Below, piece by piece: positions 36,089 through 44,900 of a stretch of 64,000 nucleotides of DNA; within the stretch, counting starts at the first letter, position 1; every line of letters starts with the position of its first letter. The notes beneath the pieces are model-generated. The model did not search any database. It was not told the origin of the DNA and saw only the letters and a program-made list of their open reading frames with translations. The DNA lies in NCBI RefSeq assembly GCF_036010505.1, contig NZ_CP108569.1, positions 1,924,001 to 1,988,000 on the forward strand, in the 5' to 3' direction. Both the position numbers and the translations under genes were made by a program. The stretch is from Streptomyces sp. NBC_01197. Lineage in GTDB: Bacteria; Actinomycetota; Actinomycetes; Streptomycetales; Streptomycetaceae.

Positions 36089-36649
36089 GTGGCAACACCC
36101 CCAGGCGGTCACCCTTACTACGGTGAACAGCGGGTTCCGGGCGGGTACGACCGGGACCGTTTCGACCTTCCCTCCGCGCCGGGCAGACACGGCAGGCAGC
36201 ACCAGCAGCCGGAGCCCCCGTCGCCGTACGACCAGCCGCCGCGCATCCAGCCGGTACAGCCGCACTGGACGCCGCATCAGCAGCCCGATCCGGCTCCGGC
36301 TCAGGACCGCAATCCCCTGGTACGCCCGTACGCCATGACCGGCGGCCGGACCCGGCCGCGTTACCAGCTCGCCATCGAGGCGCTGGTCAGCACCACGGCA
36401 GAACCGTCGCAGCTGCAAGGGCAGTTGCCCGAGCATCAGCGGATCTGCCGGCTCTGTGTCGAGATCAAGTCTGTTGCCGAGGTCTCGGCACTCCTTACGA
36501 TTCCTCTCGGCGTCGCCCGGATCCTCGTCGCCGATCTGGCGGAGGCCGGGCTTGTCGCCATCCATCAGCCCGGCGGCGACGATGCCGTCGGCGGCCAGCC
36601 AGACGTGACACTGCTCGAAAGGGTGCTCAGTGGACTTCGCAAGCTCTAG
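36089..36649 (+). CDS. cvnC2: CvnC2: DUF742 protein with Pro-rich N-terminus
   Basis: A 186-residue DUF742 protein. Compared with CvnC1 it has an extra N-terminal ~70 residues rich in Pro, Gln, Arg and Tyr (YYGEQRVPGGYDRDRF) before the shared VRPYAMTGGRTRPRYQLAIEAL. The GTG start has GGAGGAGG. It overlaps cvnD2 by 20 bp exactly as in conservon 1. Confidence 0.93.
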   Translation: MATPPGGHPYYGEQRVPGGYDRDRFDLPSAPGRHGRQHQQPEPPSPYDQPPRIQPVQPHWTPHQQPDPAPAQDRNPLVRPYAMTGGRTRPRYQLAIEALVSTTAEPSQLQGQLPEHQRICRLCVEIKSVAEVSALLTIPLGVARILVADLAEAGLVAIHQPGGDDAVGGQPDVTLLERVLSGLRKL

Positions 36650-37211
36650 CGGCGGTGCAGCCCGCTCCACTACCTCCGCGAAGATCGTGGTGGCAGGGGG
36701 CTTCGGCGTGGGCAAGACCACGTTCGTCGGCGCCGTCTCGGAGATCAACCCGCTGCGTACCGAGGCAGTCATGACGTCCGCGTCCGCGGGCATCGACGAC
36801 CTCACACACACCGGGGACAAGACCACCACCACGGTGGCCATGGACTTCGGACGCATCACCCTCGACCAGGACCTGATCCTCTACCTGTTCGGCACCCCAG
36901 GACAGGACCGCTTCTGGTTCATGTGGGACGACCTCGTACGCGGCGCCATCGGCGCCGTCGTACTCGTCGACACCCGCCGTCTCGCCGACTGCTTCCCCGC
37001 GGTCGACTACTTCGAGAACTCGGGCCTCCCCTTCGTCATCGCCCTCAACGGCTTCGACGGACACCAGCCCTACACCCCCGACGAAGTACGCGAAGCCCTC
37101 CAGATCGGCCCCGACACCCCCATCCTCACCACCGACGCACGACACCGCGCAGACGCAAAGAGCGCGCTGATCACGCTGGTGGAGCACGCACTGATGGCCC
37201 GCCTGCGTTAG
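36630..37211 (+). CDS. cvnD2: CvnD2: small Ras-like GTPase
   Basis: A 193-residue GTPase that differs from CvnD1 only at a handful of residues (for example RRLADC in place of RRLSDC, and the last residue). It has the same P-loop GGFGVGKTT and FGTPGQDRF. The near-identity to cvnD1 includes third codon positions. Last gene of conservon 2, followed by a strong terminator. Confidence 0.95.
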   Translation: MDFASSSGGAARSTTSAKIVVAGGFGVGKTTFVGAVSEINPLRTEAVMTSASAGIDDLTHTGDKTTTTVAMDFGRITLDQDLILYLFGTPGQDRFWFMWDDLVRGAIGAVVLVDTRRLADCFPAVDYFENSGLPFVIALNGFDGHQPYTPDEVREALQIGPDTPILTTDARHRADAKSALITLVEHALMARLR

Positions 37212-37228
37212 CGGGGCCCAGGCCGTAC

Positions 37229-37276
37229 AGCGAAAGGCGCCCGCACCCTCCGGAGAGGATGCGGGCGCCTTTCGCT
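37229..37276. terminator. Strong terminator between cvnD2 and accE
   Basis: A perfect 17-bp stem (37229-37245 with 37260-37276, arm starting AGCGAAAGGCGCC) encloses a 14-base loop between the convergent cvn2 and acc operons. The TTTCGCT on the right arm resembles a short T-tract. Confidence 0.85.
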
Positions 37277-37309
37277 GTGTCCGGTGCGGGCGGGCCGCTG
37301 TCGGCGGGC

Positions 37310-37516
37310 TCAGCCCTGCCAGGAGTGCGGGGCGCGGAAGCCCGGGGTGCGCTCCAGGCGGCGCCAGCCGGCCGTGGTGCGGGGCGTGTGCAGCGGGGCC
37401 TCGGGCTGGTTGCCGGCGCGGGCCAGCAGGATCGCGGTGATCGCGGCCAGCTCCTCCGGCTCCGCGTGGCCCTTCTCGACGCGCAGCAGCGATGCGGCGG
37501 CGGTGGGAGTACTCAA
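37310..37516 (-). CDS. accE: Acyl-CoA carboxylase epsilon subunit
   Basis: A 68-residue small subunit that increases the activity of Streptomyces acyl-CoA carboxylase. The signature of these proteins is an N-terminal LLRVEKGHAEPEELAAITAILLAR and a C-terminal Trp-rich motif (GWRRLERTPGFRAPHSW). The TTG start at 37516 has AGGGG upstream. It follows accB by 48 bp, as in the S. coelicolor accB-accE pair. Confidence 0.93.
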   Translation of the reverse strand: MSTPTAAASLLRVEKGHAEPEELAAITAILLARAGNQPEAPLHTPRTTAGWRRLERTPGFRAPHSWQG

Positions 37517-37564
37517 GGTCTTTCCCCTTACTGGGACATACGTGCTGTGGCTTGTGGCTGTGGA

Positions 37565-39148
37565 TTACTGCGGCGGGTTGCCGTGCTTGCGCGAGGGCAG
37601 GTCGGCGTGCTTCGTACGCAGCATCGCGAGCGAGGCGATGAGCACCTCGCGGGTCTCGGCCGGGTCGATGACGTCGTCCACCAGACCGCGCTCGGCCGCG
37701 TAGTACGGGTGCATCAGCTCGGCCTTGTACTCCTTGACCATCCGGGCGCGCATGGCCTCGGGGTCCTCGGCTTCGGCGATCTGCTTGCGGAAGATCACGT
37801 TGGCGGCGCCCTCGGCACCCATCACCGCGATCTCGTTCGTCGGCCAGGCGTAGGTGAGGTCGGCGCCGATGGACTGGGAGTCCATGACGATGTACGCGCC
37901 GCCGTACGCCTTGCGCAGGATCAGCGAGATCCGCGGGACGGTGGCGTTGCAGTACGCGTACAGCAGCTTCGCGCCGTGGCGGATGATCCCGCCGTGCTCC
38001 TGGTCCACGCCGGGCAGGAACCCGGGCACGTCCAGGAGGGTGATGATCGGGATGTTGAACGCGTCGCACATCTGGACGAAGCGGGCCGCCTTCTCGGACG
38101 CCTCGATGTCCAGGACACCCGCCAGAGCCTGCGGCTGGTTCGCCACGATGCCCACGACCTGGCCGTCCATCCGGGCCAGCGCGCAGATGATGTTCCGCGC
38201 CCAGCGCTCGTGGATCTCCAGGAAGTCGCCGTCGTCGACGAGCTCCTCGATGACCTGGTGCATGTCGTAGGGGCGGTTGCCGTCCGCCGGTACGAGGTCC
38301 AGCAGCCGCTCCGAGCGGCGGTCCGCCGGGTCCTCGCTGGGGTGCGAGGGCGGGTTCTCCCGGTTGTTCGACGGCAGCATCGAGATGAGGTAGCGGACCT
38401 CCGCGATGCAGGTCTCCTCGTCGTCGTACGCGAAGTGCGCGACGCCCGAGGTCTCGGCGTGCACGTCGGCGCCGCCGAGGCCGTTCTGGGTGATCTCCTC
38501 ACCCGTCACCGCGCGGACCACGTCCGGGCCCGTGATGAACATCTGCGACGTCTCACGCACCATGAACACGAAGTCCGTGAGCGCGGGGCTGTAGGCGGCG
38601 CCGCCCGCGCACGGGCCGAGCATCACACTGATCTGCGGGATCACACCCGAAGCACGCGTGTTGCGCTGGAAGATCCCGCCGTACCCGGCGAGAGCGCTGA
38701 CACCCTCCTGGATACGGGCGCCCGCGCCGTCGTTCAGCGAGACCAGCGGGGCACCCGCCGAGATGGCCATGTCCATGATCTTGTGGATCTTCGTGGCGTG
38801 GGCCTCGCCCAGCGCGCCGCCGAAGATCCGGAAGTCGTGCGCGTAGACGAAGACCGTCCGGCCCTCGACCGTGCCCCACCCGGTGATCACACCGTCGGTG
38901 TACGGCTTCTTGGCCTCCAGGCCGAAGCCGGTCGCCCGGTGGCGGCGCAGCTGCTCGACCTCCTTGAACGAGCCCGGGTCCACCAGAAGCTCGATGCGCT
39001 CGCGCGCGGTCAGCTTGCCCTTCGCGTGCTGGGCCTCGGTCGCTCGCTCACTGGGCCCGCTCCTGGCCTGCTCGCGCAGGGCCAGCAGTTCCGCCACCCG
39101 TCCACGTGCGTCGGTGCTCCGGCCCGCGGTCTCGTCCAAAACGGTCAT
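37565..39148 (-). CDS. accB: Acyl-CoA carboxylase beta subunit (carboxyltransferase)
   Basis: A 527-residue carboxyltransferase that moves carboxyl from biotin to acetyl- or propionyl-CoA, giving malonyl- or methylmalonyl-CoA for fatty acids and polyketides. N- and C-terminal crotonase-fold halves are visible, with oxyanion-hole glycines in CAGGAAYSPALTDF and KAYGGAYIVM. The substrate-specificity residue of this family is an Asp/Ile near residue 420; the sequence around TLLDVPGFLPGVDQEHGG is of the acyl-CoA type. The biotinylated alpha subunit is encoded elsewhere. It forms a unit with accE. Confidence 0.94.
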   Translation of the reverse strand: MTVLDETAGRSTDARGRVAELLALREQARSGPSERATEAQHAKGKLTARERIELLVDPGSFKEVEQLRRHRATGFGLEAKKPYTDGVITGWGTVEGRTVFVYAHDFRIFGGALGEAHATKIHKIMDMAISAGAPLVSLNDGAGARIQEGVSALAGYGGIFQRNTRASGVIPQISVMLGPCAGGAAYSPALTDFVFMVRETSQMFITGPDVVRAVTGEEITQNGLGGADVHAETSGVAHFAYDDEETCIAEVRYLISMLPSNNRENPPSHPSEDPADRRSERLLDLVPADGNRPYDMHQVIEELVDDGDFLEIHERWARNIICALARMDGQVVGIVANQPQALAGVLDIEASEKAARFVQMCDAFNIPIITLLDVPGFLPGVDQEHGGIIRHGAKLLYAYCNATVPRISLILRKAYGGAYIVMDSQSIGADLTYAWPTNEIAVMGAEGAANVIFRKQIAEAEDPEAMRARMVKEYKAELMHPYYAAERGLVDDVIDPAETREVLIASLAMLRTKHADLPSRKHGNPPQ

Positions 39149-39357
39149 GTCCCGACCCTACGAACTGCGCCAAGAAAACGCGCAGTGCACTTCGCACAGT
39201 CTCCGGACCAGTTTCCTGGCCGCCCTGGACAGAAGAGCCCGGCGACGCAGCCGAAGTGCCAGTCCAGCACCACCCTGGATTGTGGAGTCCCCACAAGCGT
39301 CTCGGGAGGGGGCTGCCCTGGCGGGACGGGAGCGCGGCCGGGCCTTCCGGTGTCCGG

Positions 39358-41751
39358 TCAGCCGAGTACGACCTCGCAGGCGTGCATCGCGCCCGATGTG
39401 CCCGGGGCGATCCGCAGCCGCAGGGAGCCGCCGGTCGAGACCACCTGAACGGAGGAATCCGCGCTGGTCACCCTGCGTACCGGCTGCTTCCAGACGATCT
39501 CCACCGGCATTCCGGTCCGGGGCGGCTCACTGATGTGCAGGGTGGCGGTGCCCCGCTTGCGCCGCACCAGCACACTCGCCGGAGCGGAGGCGGTGAGCCG
39601 CTCCACCGTACCGGCCTGCCAGAAGTTCACCGCGGTCAGCCCGAGCGAGCGTACGGCGACCGCCTGCTGTGCCGCCGTATTGGTCAGTACCTCCAGCCAG
39701 CCGCGGTCGGCCGCGCGGGCCGCGAGCGTGCGGGGGGAGGCGCCGGGCATCAGCAGATACGCGTACGAGGCGTCCACCGGGTCCGTGCCGTGGTCGAGCC
39801 AGAGGGTCTGGAAGGTGCGGGTCTGCCGCTCGGTCGAGCTGGTGGTGTTGATGTCGTGCCAGGCCCCGGTGCGGGCCTCGCGCAGGGTGTGCAGCGCGTC
39901 GGTGCCGCCAGGGAAGACCCACCCGCCGTGGCCCGCGAGGTGGGCCCAGCGCGGCCGGCCGCCACCGTCCAGGGTGAACGCGCCCGTGCCGTCGGCTCCG
40001 AGGTTGCGGTTGTCGACCACCGTCTCGACCGGGACGCCGTCGGTGGCGGTGATCCCCGCGCCCAGGCAGATCACCGTGTCCCCGACGCAGAACCAGGACT
40101 TGCGGGCCTGGAGGGTGGAGAGCAGCCCCTTCACATGCTGGCCGACGGCCGCGAACTCGCCGTCGCTCGCCCCGCCCACCCACTGGACCGCCGGCTTGGC
40201 GGCGCCCCACTCACCGCCCGCCTTGTCAGCAAGTCGCTTCGTGGACACGGTGGTTCCCGGCATCCGGTACGGGTCGACGGTCGGCCAGAACCAGTCGGTG
40301 TACTGGTCGTTCGCCTGCTTGCCCGGCCACCAGTAGAGCATTCCGGCGCCGGTGTGCCAGCCGTGCAGGTTCTCGCCGTTGCCGCACTCGTAGTACGAGA
40401 TCCGCTCGGAGGACATCGAGATGTTCGCCGCCCAGCCGGGGCGGCGGTGCACCGCCCGGTCCATGGAGGCGAAGAGGTTGTGGGCGACCGGTTCGGGGGC
40501 GGCCGCCACCGGGGCGGCGGCGACCGCGTGCAGCCGGGAGAGGTCGGCGACGCCGAACTGCGGCGAGGTGAGGATCGGGGCCGTGGTGTCCCGCTCGATC
40601 CAGCCCTTGACCATCCCCTGCCAGCGCAGCCGCTCGGCATCGGACGCACCGCCCGCTATGACCGCGATGGCGGCGATCAGCCCCTTCCCGTGGAAGTGGT
40701 CGCTGCGCATCACGTGCTGGTCGTCGTTGGCGAGGTAACCGCGGCTGACCGCACGCCCGTTGACGCTGTCCATGGCCAGGCCGTTGTAGATGATGGGCGC
40801 GTAGGCGTGCTCGACGCTGTCCAGGATGATCTGCCGGTTGGGGTCGGTGACATCCCAGGTGGAGCCCGCGAGCAGGGTGAAGAGCCGGCCGAGGCCGTCC
40901 AGCATGACCTGGCCGTAGGTGCCCGAGTAGGCGATCGACGTGTGCTGGAGGAACGAGCCGTCGGGGTAGAGCCCGTCGCTCCTGGTGACGTACGGGAAGA
41001 CGGGCGAGAGAGCGTCGCGGGCCAGCGCGATCTTCTCCGGGGAGCGGCCGTTCACCCCGCGCATGGTGACCGAGCGGCAGAGGTCGACCCGGTTGGCGCC
41101 GGTCGACGTGCCGGAGTAGTCGGCGAGCACCGAGTCCGGGATGAAGTGGTCGACGGCCGCGCAGGCGGCCTGGATCTGGGTGTCGGTCAGGTGCTCGTAG
41201 AGGGCGGCGACCAGGTCCATCAGCAGCCGTGGGCTGCCGATCTGCCACTCCCACCAGTTGCCGTAGACCGTTGTCGCGGGGTTGTAGATCTTCGCGGAGA
41301 GGTGGTCGATGCCGGTGATCACATCGGCGAGCAGGCCGGCGTCTCCGGTGAGCCCGGTGCCGTCCTGGAGGTATCCCTGGGCCATCGTCCACAGCCGCGA
41401 GTAGCTCTGGGTGATACCGGCCGGCGGGTCGAAGGGGTAGTCCGCCCAGAGGGACTTGTCGGCCGGGGCCATCGATGCCCGGAACTTCGCGGCGAGTTGG
41501 CCGGTCGCTTTGAGCTGGGAGGCGTACGGCTCGGCGGTCGCGTCGTAGCCGGTGCCGAGCGCCAGCTCCAGCCAGCGGCCGCGCAGCGTCGCGAACTCGT
41601 CGTCGGAGCCGGTGCCCGCGGCCTCGGCCGTCCCGGCGGCGGACAGCGCGGACGGGGCCGCGTTCGCGAACGGCACAGACGTCAGCGTGAGCGCGCCGGC
41701 GCCCGCGGTGGCGAGGAAGGCACGACGGGACCAAGGGGGCAGCGAGGGCAC
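39358..41751 (-). CDS. Secreted polysaccharide lyase family 8 enzyme
   Basis: A 797-residue lyase of family PL8, which cleaves hyaluronan, chondroitin or xanthan by beta-elimination. The N-terminus is a Tat signal (SRRAFLATAGAGALTL, ending around ANAAP). The alpha/alpha toroid contains the catalytic Asn in GNWWEWQIGSP and the His/Tyr pair in FLQHTSIAYSGTYGQVML, with Arg further on; the C-terminal half is the family's beta-sandwich. Which polymer is cut cannot be read from sequence. The GTG at 41751 has GGGAG upstream. Together with GH101 next to it, the enzyme points to breakdown of animal-type glycans. It is probably not in the core acc-cim order. Confidence 0.9.
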   Translation of the reverse strand: MPSLPPWSRRAFLATAGAGALTLTSVPFANAAPSALSAAGTAEAAGTGSDDEFATLRGRWLELALGTGYDATAEPYASQLKATGQLAAKFRASMAPADKSLWADYPFDPPAGITQSYSRLWTMAQGYLQDGTGLTGDAGLLADVITGIDHLSAKIYNPATTVYGNWWEWQIGSPRLLMDLVAALYEHLTDTQIQAACAAVDHFIPDSVLADYSGTSTGANRVDLCRSVTMRGVNGRSPEKIALARDALSPVFPYVTRSDGLYPDGSFLQHTSIAYSGTYGQVMLDGLGRLFTLLAGSTWDVTDPNRQIILDSVEHAYAPIIYNGLAMDSVNGRAVSRGYLANDDQHVMRSDHFHGKGLIAAIAVIAGGASDAERLRWQGMVKGWIERDTTAPILTSPQFGVADLSRLHAVAAAPVAAAPEPVAHNLFASMDRAVHRRPGWAANISMSSERISYYECGNGENLHGWHTGAGMLYWWPGKQANDQYTDWFWPTVDPYRMPGTTVSTKRLADKAGGEWGAAKPAVQWVGGASDGEFAAVGQHVKGLLSTLQARKSWFCVGDTVICLGAGITATDGVPVETVVDNRNLGADGTGAFTLDGGGRPRWAHLAGHGGWVFPGGTDALHTLREARTGAWHDINTTSSTERQTRTFQTLWLDHGTDPVDASYAYLLMPGASPRTLAARAADRGWLEVLTNTAAQQAVAVRSLGLTAVNFWQAGTVERLTASAPASVLVRRKRGTATLHISEPPRTGMPVEIVWKQPVRRVTSADSSVQVVSTGGSLRLRIAPGTSGAMHACEVVLG

Positions 41752-41829
41752 AGGAGACTCCCGGAGACAGGGGCGTGGATCTGCGTGGATCTGCTAACCG
41801 CTGGTGTAGCAGGGCCTCAACGGCCTAGC

Positions 41830-41898
41830 AATGGTCTGGACAAGACGAATAGAAAGCGCTTGCTCCCGGATCACCGCGAACCGGGAGCAAGCGCTTTC
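41830..41898. promoter_or_regulatory. PL8 control region: DasR-like site and LacI-type inverted repeat
   Basis: AATGGTCTGGACAAGA (41830-41845) matches the DasR dre consensus at 11 of 16 positions, with the TGGTCT core intact. Then GAAAGCGCTTGCTCCCGG (41852-41869) is repeated in perfect inverted orientation at 41881-41898. Each arm contains a near-palindromic GAAAGCGCTTTC-like site typical of LacI-family operators. The region lies 80-150 bp before the PL8 start and just after the GH101 stop, so the hairpin could also end GH101 transcription. Confidence 0.5.
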
Positions 41899-41961
41899 CC
41901 GGCCGGCCTTCAAGCGGCCGACCTTCAAGCAGCCGCCCTTCAACCGCCAGCGGCCGGCCCG

Positions 41962-44900
41962 TCAGCCGCCGCAGTGGAAGCGGGCGTCGCCCCAGTCCGC
42001 GTGGTCGTTGCCCGGCCCGTCGCCGCCGTCACCGGTGACGAGGTCGACGTACTTCGCCCCGGTCACGTCGGCCGTCAGCGGCCAGGCACCGTCGGCTCCC
42101 TTGAGCACCGGCGACTTCACCTTTTCCGTGCCGTCGGCGACCACACTCAACTGCACGCTGCCGCGCGTCCCCTGCGAGCTGTCGAGACCCGCCTGCGCGG
42201 TGAAGGACGTGCACCGGCCGCCCAGGTAGTAGCGGATGGTGCCGGGCGACGCGGTGCCGAGCCCCTTCGCGTACACCTTGCCGCCGATGGTCAGCGGTGT
42301 GCCGTCCCCCGCCGCTGTCTCGCCGTTGTCCATGTCCTTCTCGGCCGGTCCCCAGCCGTTCACCATGGACGTCCAGTCGAGGTCGCTCGCGTAGCTGTCC
42401 TCGGTGGGCGGCGGCGGGAGCGTGCGGACCGAGGCGGACGCGGTCAGCTTCCGGGTGCTGCCGCCGACCGTGTACGAGCCGGTGGAGCGCAGCTCGTACG
42501 GCTGGTATGCCGCGTCCACCGGCGGGGTGACCTGCCAGCTGCCGGTGGCCTTGGCTCCAGGGGCCACGGTGTCGAAGGTGACCGGCCCCGCGGGCTCGGC
42601 CTGCCAGCCGTGGGGCAGGTCCAGGCTCACCGATACACCGGTCGCCGCGGTGGCCTCGTAGTTGGTGAAGGTGGCCGAGACCTCGTTCTTCGCACCCGGT
42701 TCCAGTGTCTGGCCGGCCGGGTCGACGGAGAGCGTGCCGCAGGCGGCCTGTCCGCTCGCCGGGCCCAGGTCGGTCACCGTGAAGTTGTCGAGCACGAAGT
42801 CGGCGCCGTCGGGCGCCCCTTCGGCCTTGCGCAGCCCGGTGAAGGTGTCCCCACAGCCGGCCGTGAGCTGCTCGCTGAAGTGCCCGGTGGTCCGCTGTCT
42901 GCCGATGGGGGTGCTCCGGGTCTCCACCGACGCGGCGCCGGAGCCCGACGCACGGTCGTAGCCGTCGACCCACGCATAGGCGCCCGCGTCGCTCGACTGG
43001 TAGTCGAACTGCACCTGATACGCGTGTCCTTCGGCCATCGGGACGGTCCACGGCGCGGTCCGGTAGACGAGGCCGGTGTTCTCCTCGTGCGACTTCAGCG
43101 ACTGGCCGTCGCCGACGACGTCGTCGATGGCCTTCCCGTTCCACCCCGCCTGGGTGTACGGGGCGTGTTTCTGCGCGATATGGGTGCGGGGGTCGGTGTC
43201 GCCGCCCGCGTCGCCCTTGAGGAACGGGCCCCAGCCCTGGTCGACGTGTTCGAAGTCCTCGGACGCGACCGTTCCCGCCCTGACCGTCGGAGCGTTCGCC
43301 ACCACCCGGATGTCATCGAGCCGCACGGTGGCCGCCGAGCCCTTCGCGGCCTCGATCCTGAGCGTGGTGGCGCCGTTCCCCGGCGCCGTGAAGTTGACCG
43401 CCGCCCGCTGGAAGTACGTGCCGTGCCAGTCGGAGGCGGCGACCATGTTCTTCGCGGTCGACCGCTCGACCGCCACCGACTTCCCGCCCGCCGAGAGCGT
43501 CGTACGCCTCGAACCGCCGGGCTGGACCTCGATCCAGGCGGATGCGGAGTAGCGGGCCCCGGGCTTGAGTCCCTTGAGCTGCTGGGAGACGGCCGCCGTG
43601 CCGCTTCCGGAGAGCGCGGCGCTGTTGCGGCCCTGGCTGTCGGTGGCCCGTACGGCGGTGCCGGTCCGCTGCCAGTCGCTCAGCTTCGCGTCGTTGAAGC
43701 CGGGGTCCCTGACCAGGGTGTCCTGGCCCCAGCGGGGGTCGGCCTGCTTCGGGGCGTGGTCCGGGTAGAGCACGTACGGCTGGCCCGCGGCCGCTGTCAG
43801 GGTGATCCGCCCCTTGACCGGCTTGACGGTGCCGACGCTTGTGCGGCCGTTGTCGGTGAGCTTGTAGACGGTGTACGCGCCGCTCCCCGGCACCTCCCAA
43901 CTGGTCGTGCCGCCGGCCTCGTTGTAGTGGTAGAGCTTCTTTCCGCCGTCCCACGGGATCAGGTAGCCGGTCCCGTCGATGACCTGCCGCCCGTGGTCGT
44001 AGACGGCCCGCCTGCCGTCCTTGACCGTGCCGGTGACCCCGCCGGTGAAGGTGATGTCGTTGCCGTCCCAGCGGGTGATCTTCTGGTGCTGGAGGTACTT
44101 GGCGGGGAGGTCCTTCTGCCAGACGGTGTCGTAGAACTTCGTCCAGTTGGTCTCGCCCGTCCAGCCCTCGAACTCCTGGATGGCGGTCTGGCCGAGGACC
44201 GGATCGTTGTTCCAGACGTCCTTCTCGTCGTTCCGGATGAACCGGATGATCTTCGAGTTGAGGCCCTTGTTGTGGGCGTCGCCGTAGTCCAGGTCATTGG
44301 CCCAGTGCGACCAGAGCGTGTCCCGCTCGAACTTGTCCGCCCACTCGGACGCCAGGTTCCAGCCCTGCTCGCGGACGGCCTCGGCGGTCTTGTCGGCGAT
44401 CCAGCCGTGTGTGTAGTAGACGTCCAGGTAGAGCAGCGAGAGGTTGGGGTCGGTCTCGTTCCGCAGCTGCTGGAGCCGGGCGGCGAGGTCGCCGCTGTTG
44501 ATGTCGTGGCGCTGGTCGATGTAGTAGCTCTGGTCAAGCCAGTTCCAGCCCTGTGCGCCCTTGTCGACCAGGCTGTCGTCGAAGTGGTGGGCGACCGGGT
44601 AGGCCTCGGTGGCGTTGATGTGCGCCCCGAACGTGGCGCCCCACTTCTTACCGTCCTTGAGAAGCTTGTTCAGGTCGGTCAGGCCGCCGGCCCGGGTGTT
44701 GTAGTTGCCGCCGTAGTCGGGGTGCGCCGAGTCGTGGCCCTCCGACTGGTAGCCCTTGAGCAGCGCGAGCTGACCGAGGCCGTCGGTGGCGAGCGAGATG
44801 CGCTTGACGTCGTCCAGCGTGCGGAGGAAGGGGTGGGTGGCCTGGCTGGCGAAGTTGAACGGGATGTGGGTTATCACCCGGTCCGGCGTCTCGTTCCCGC

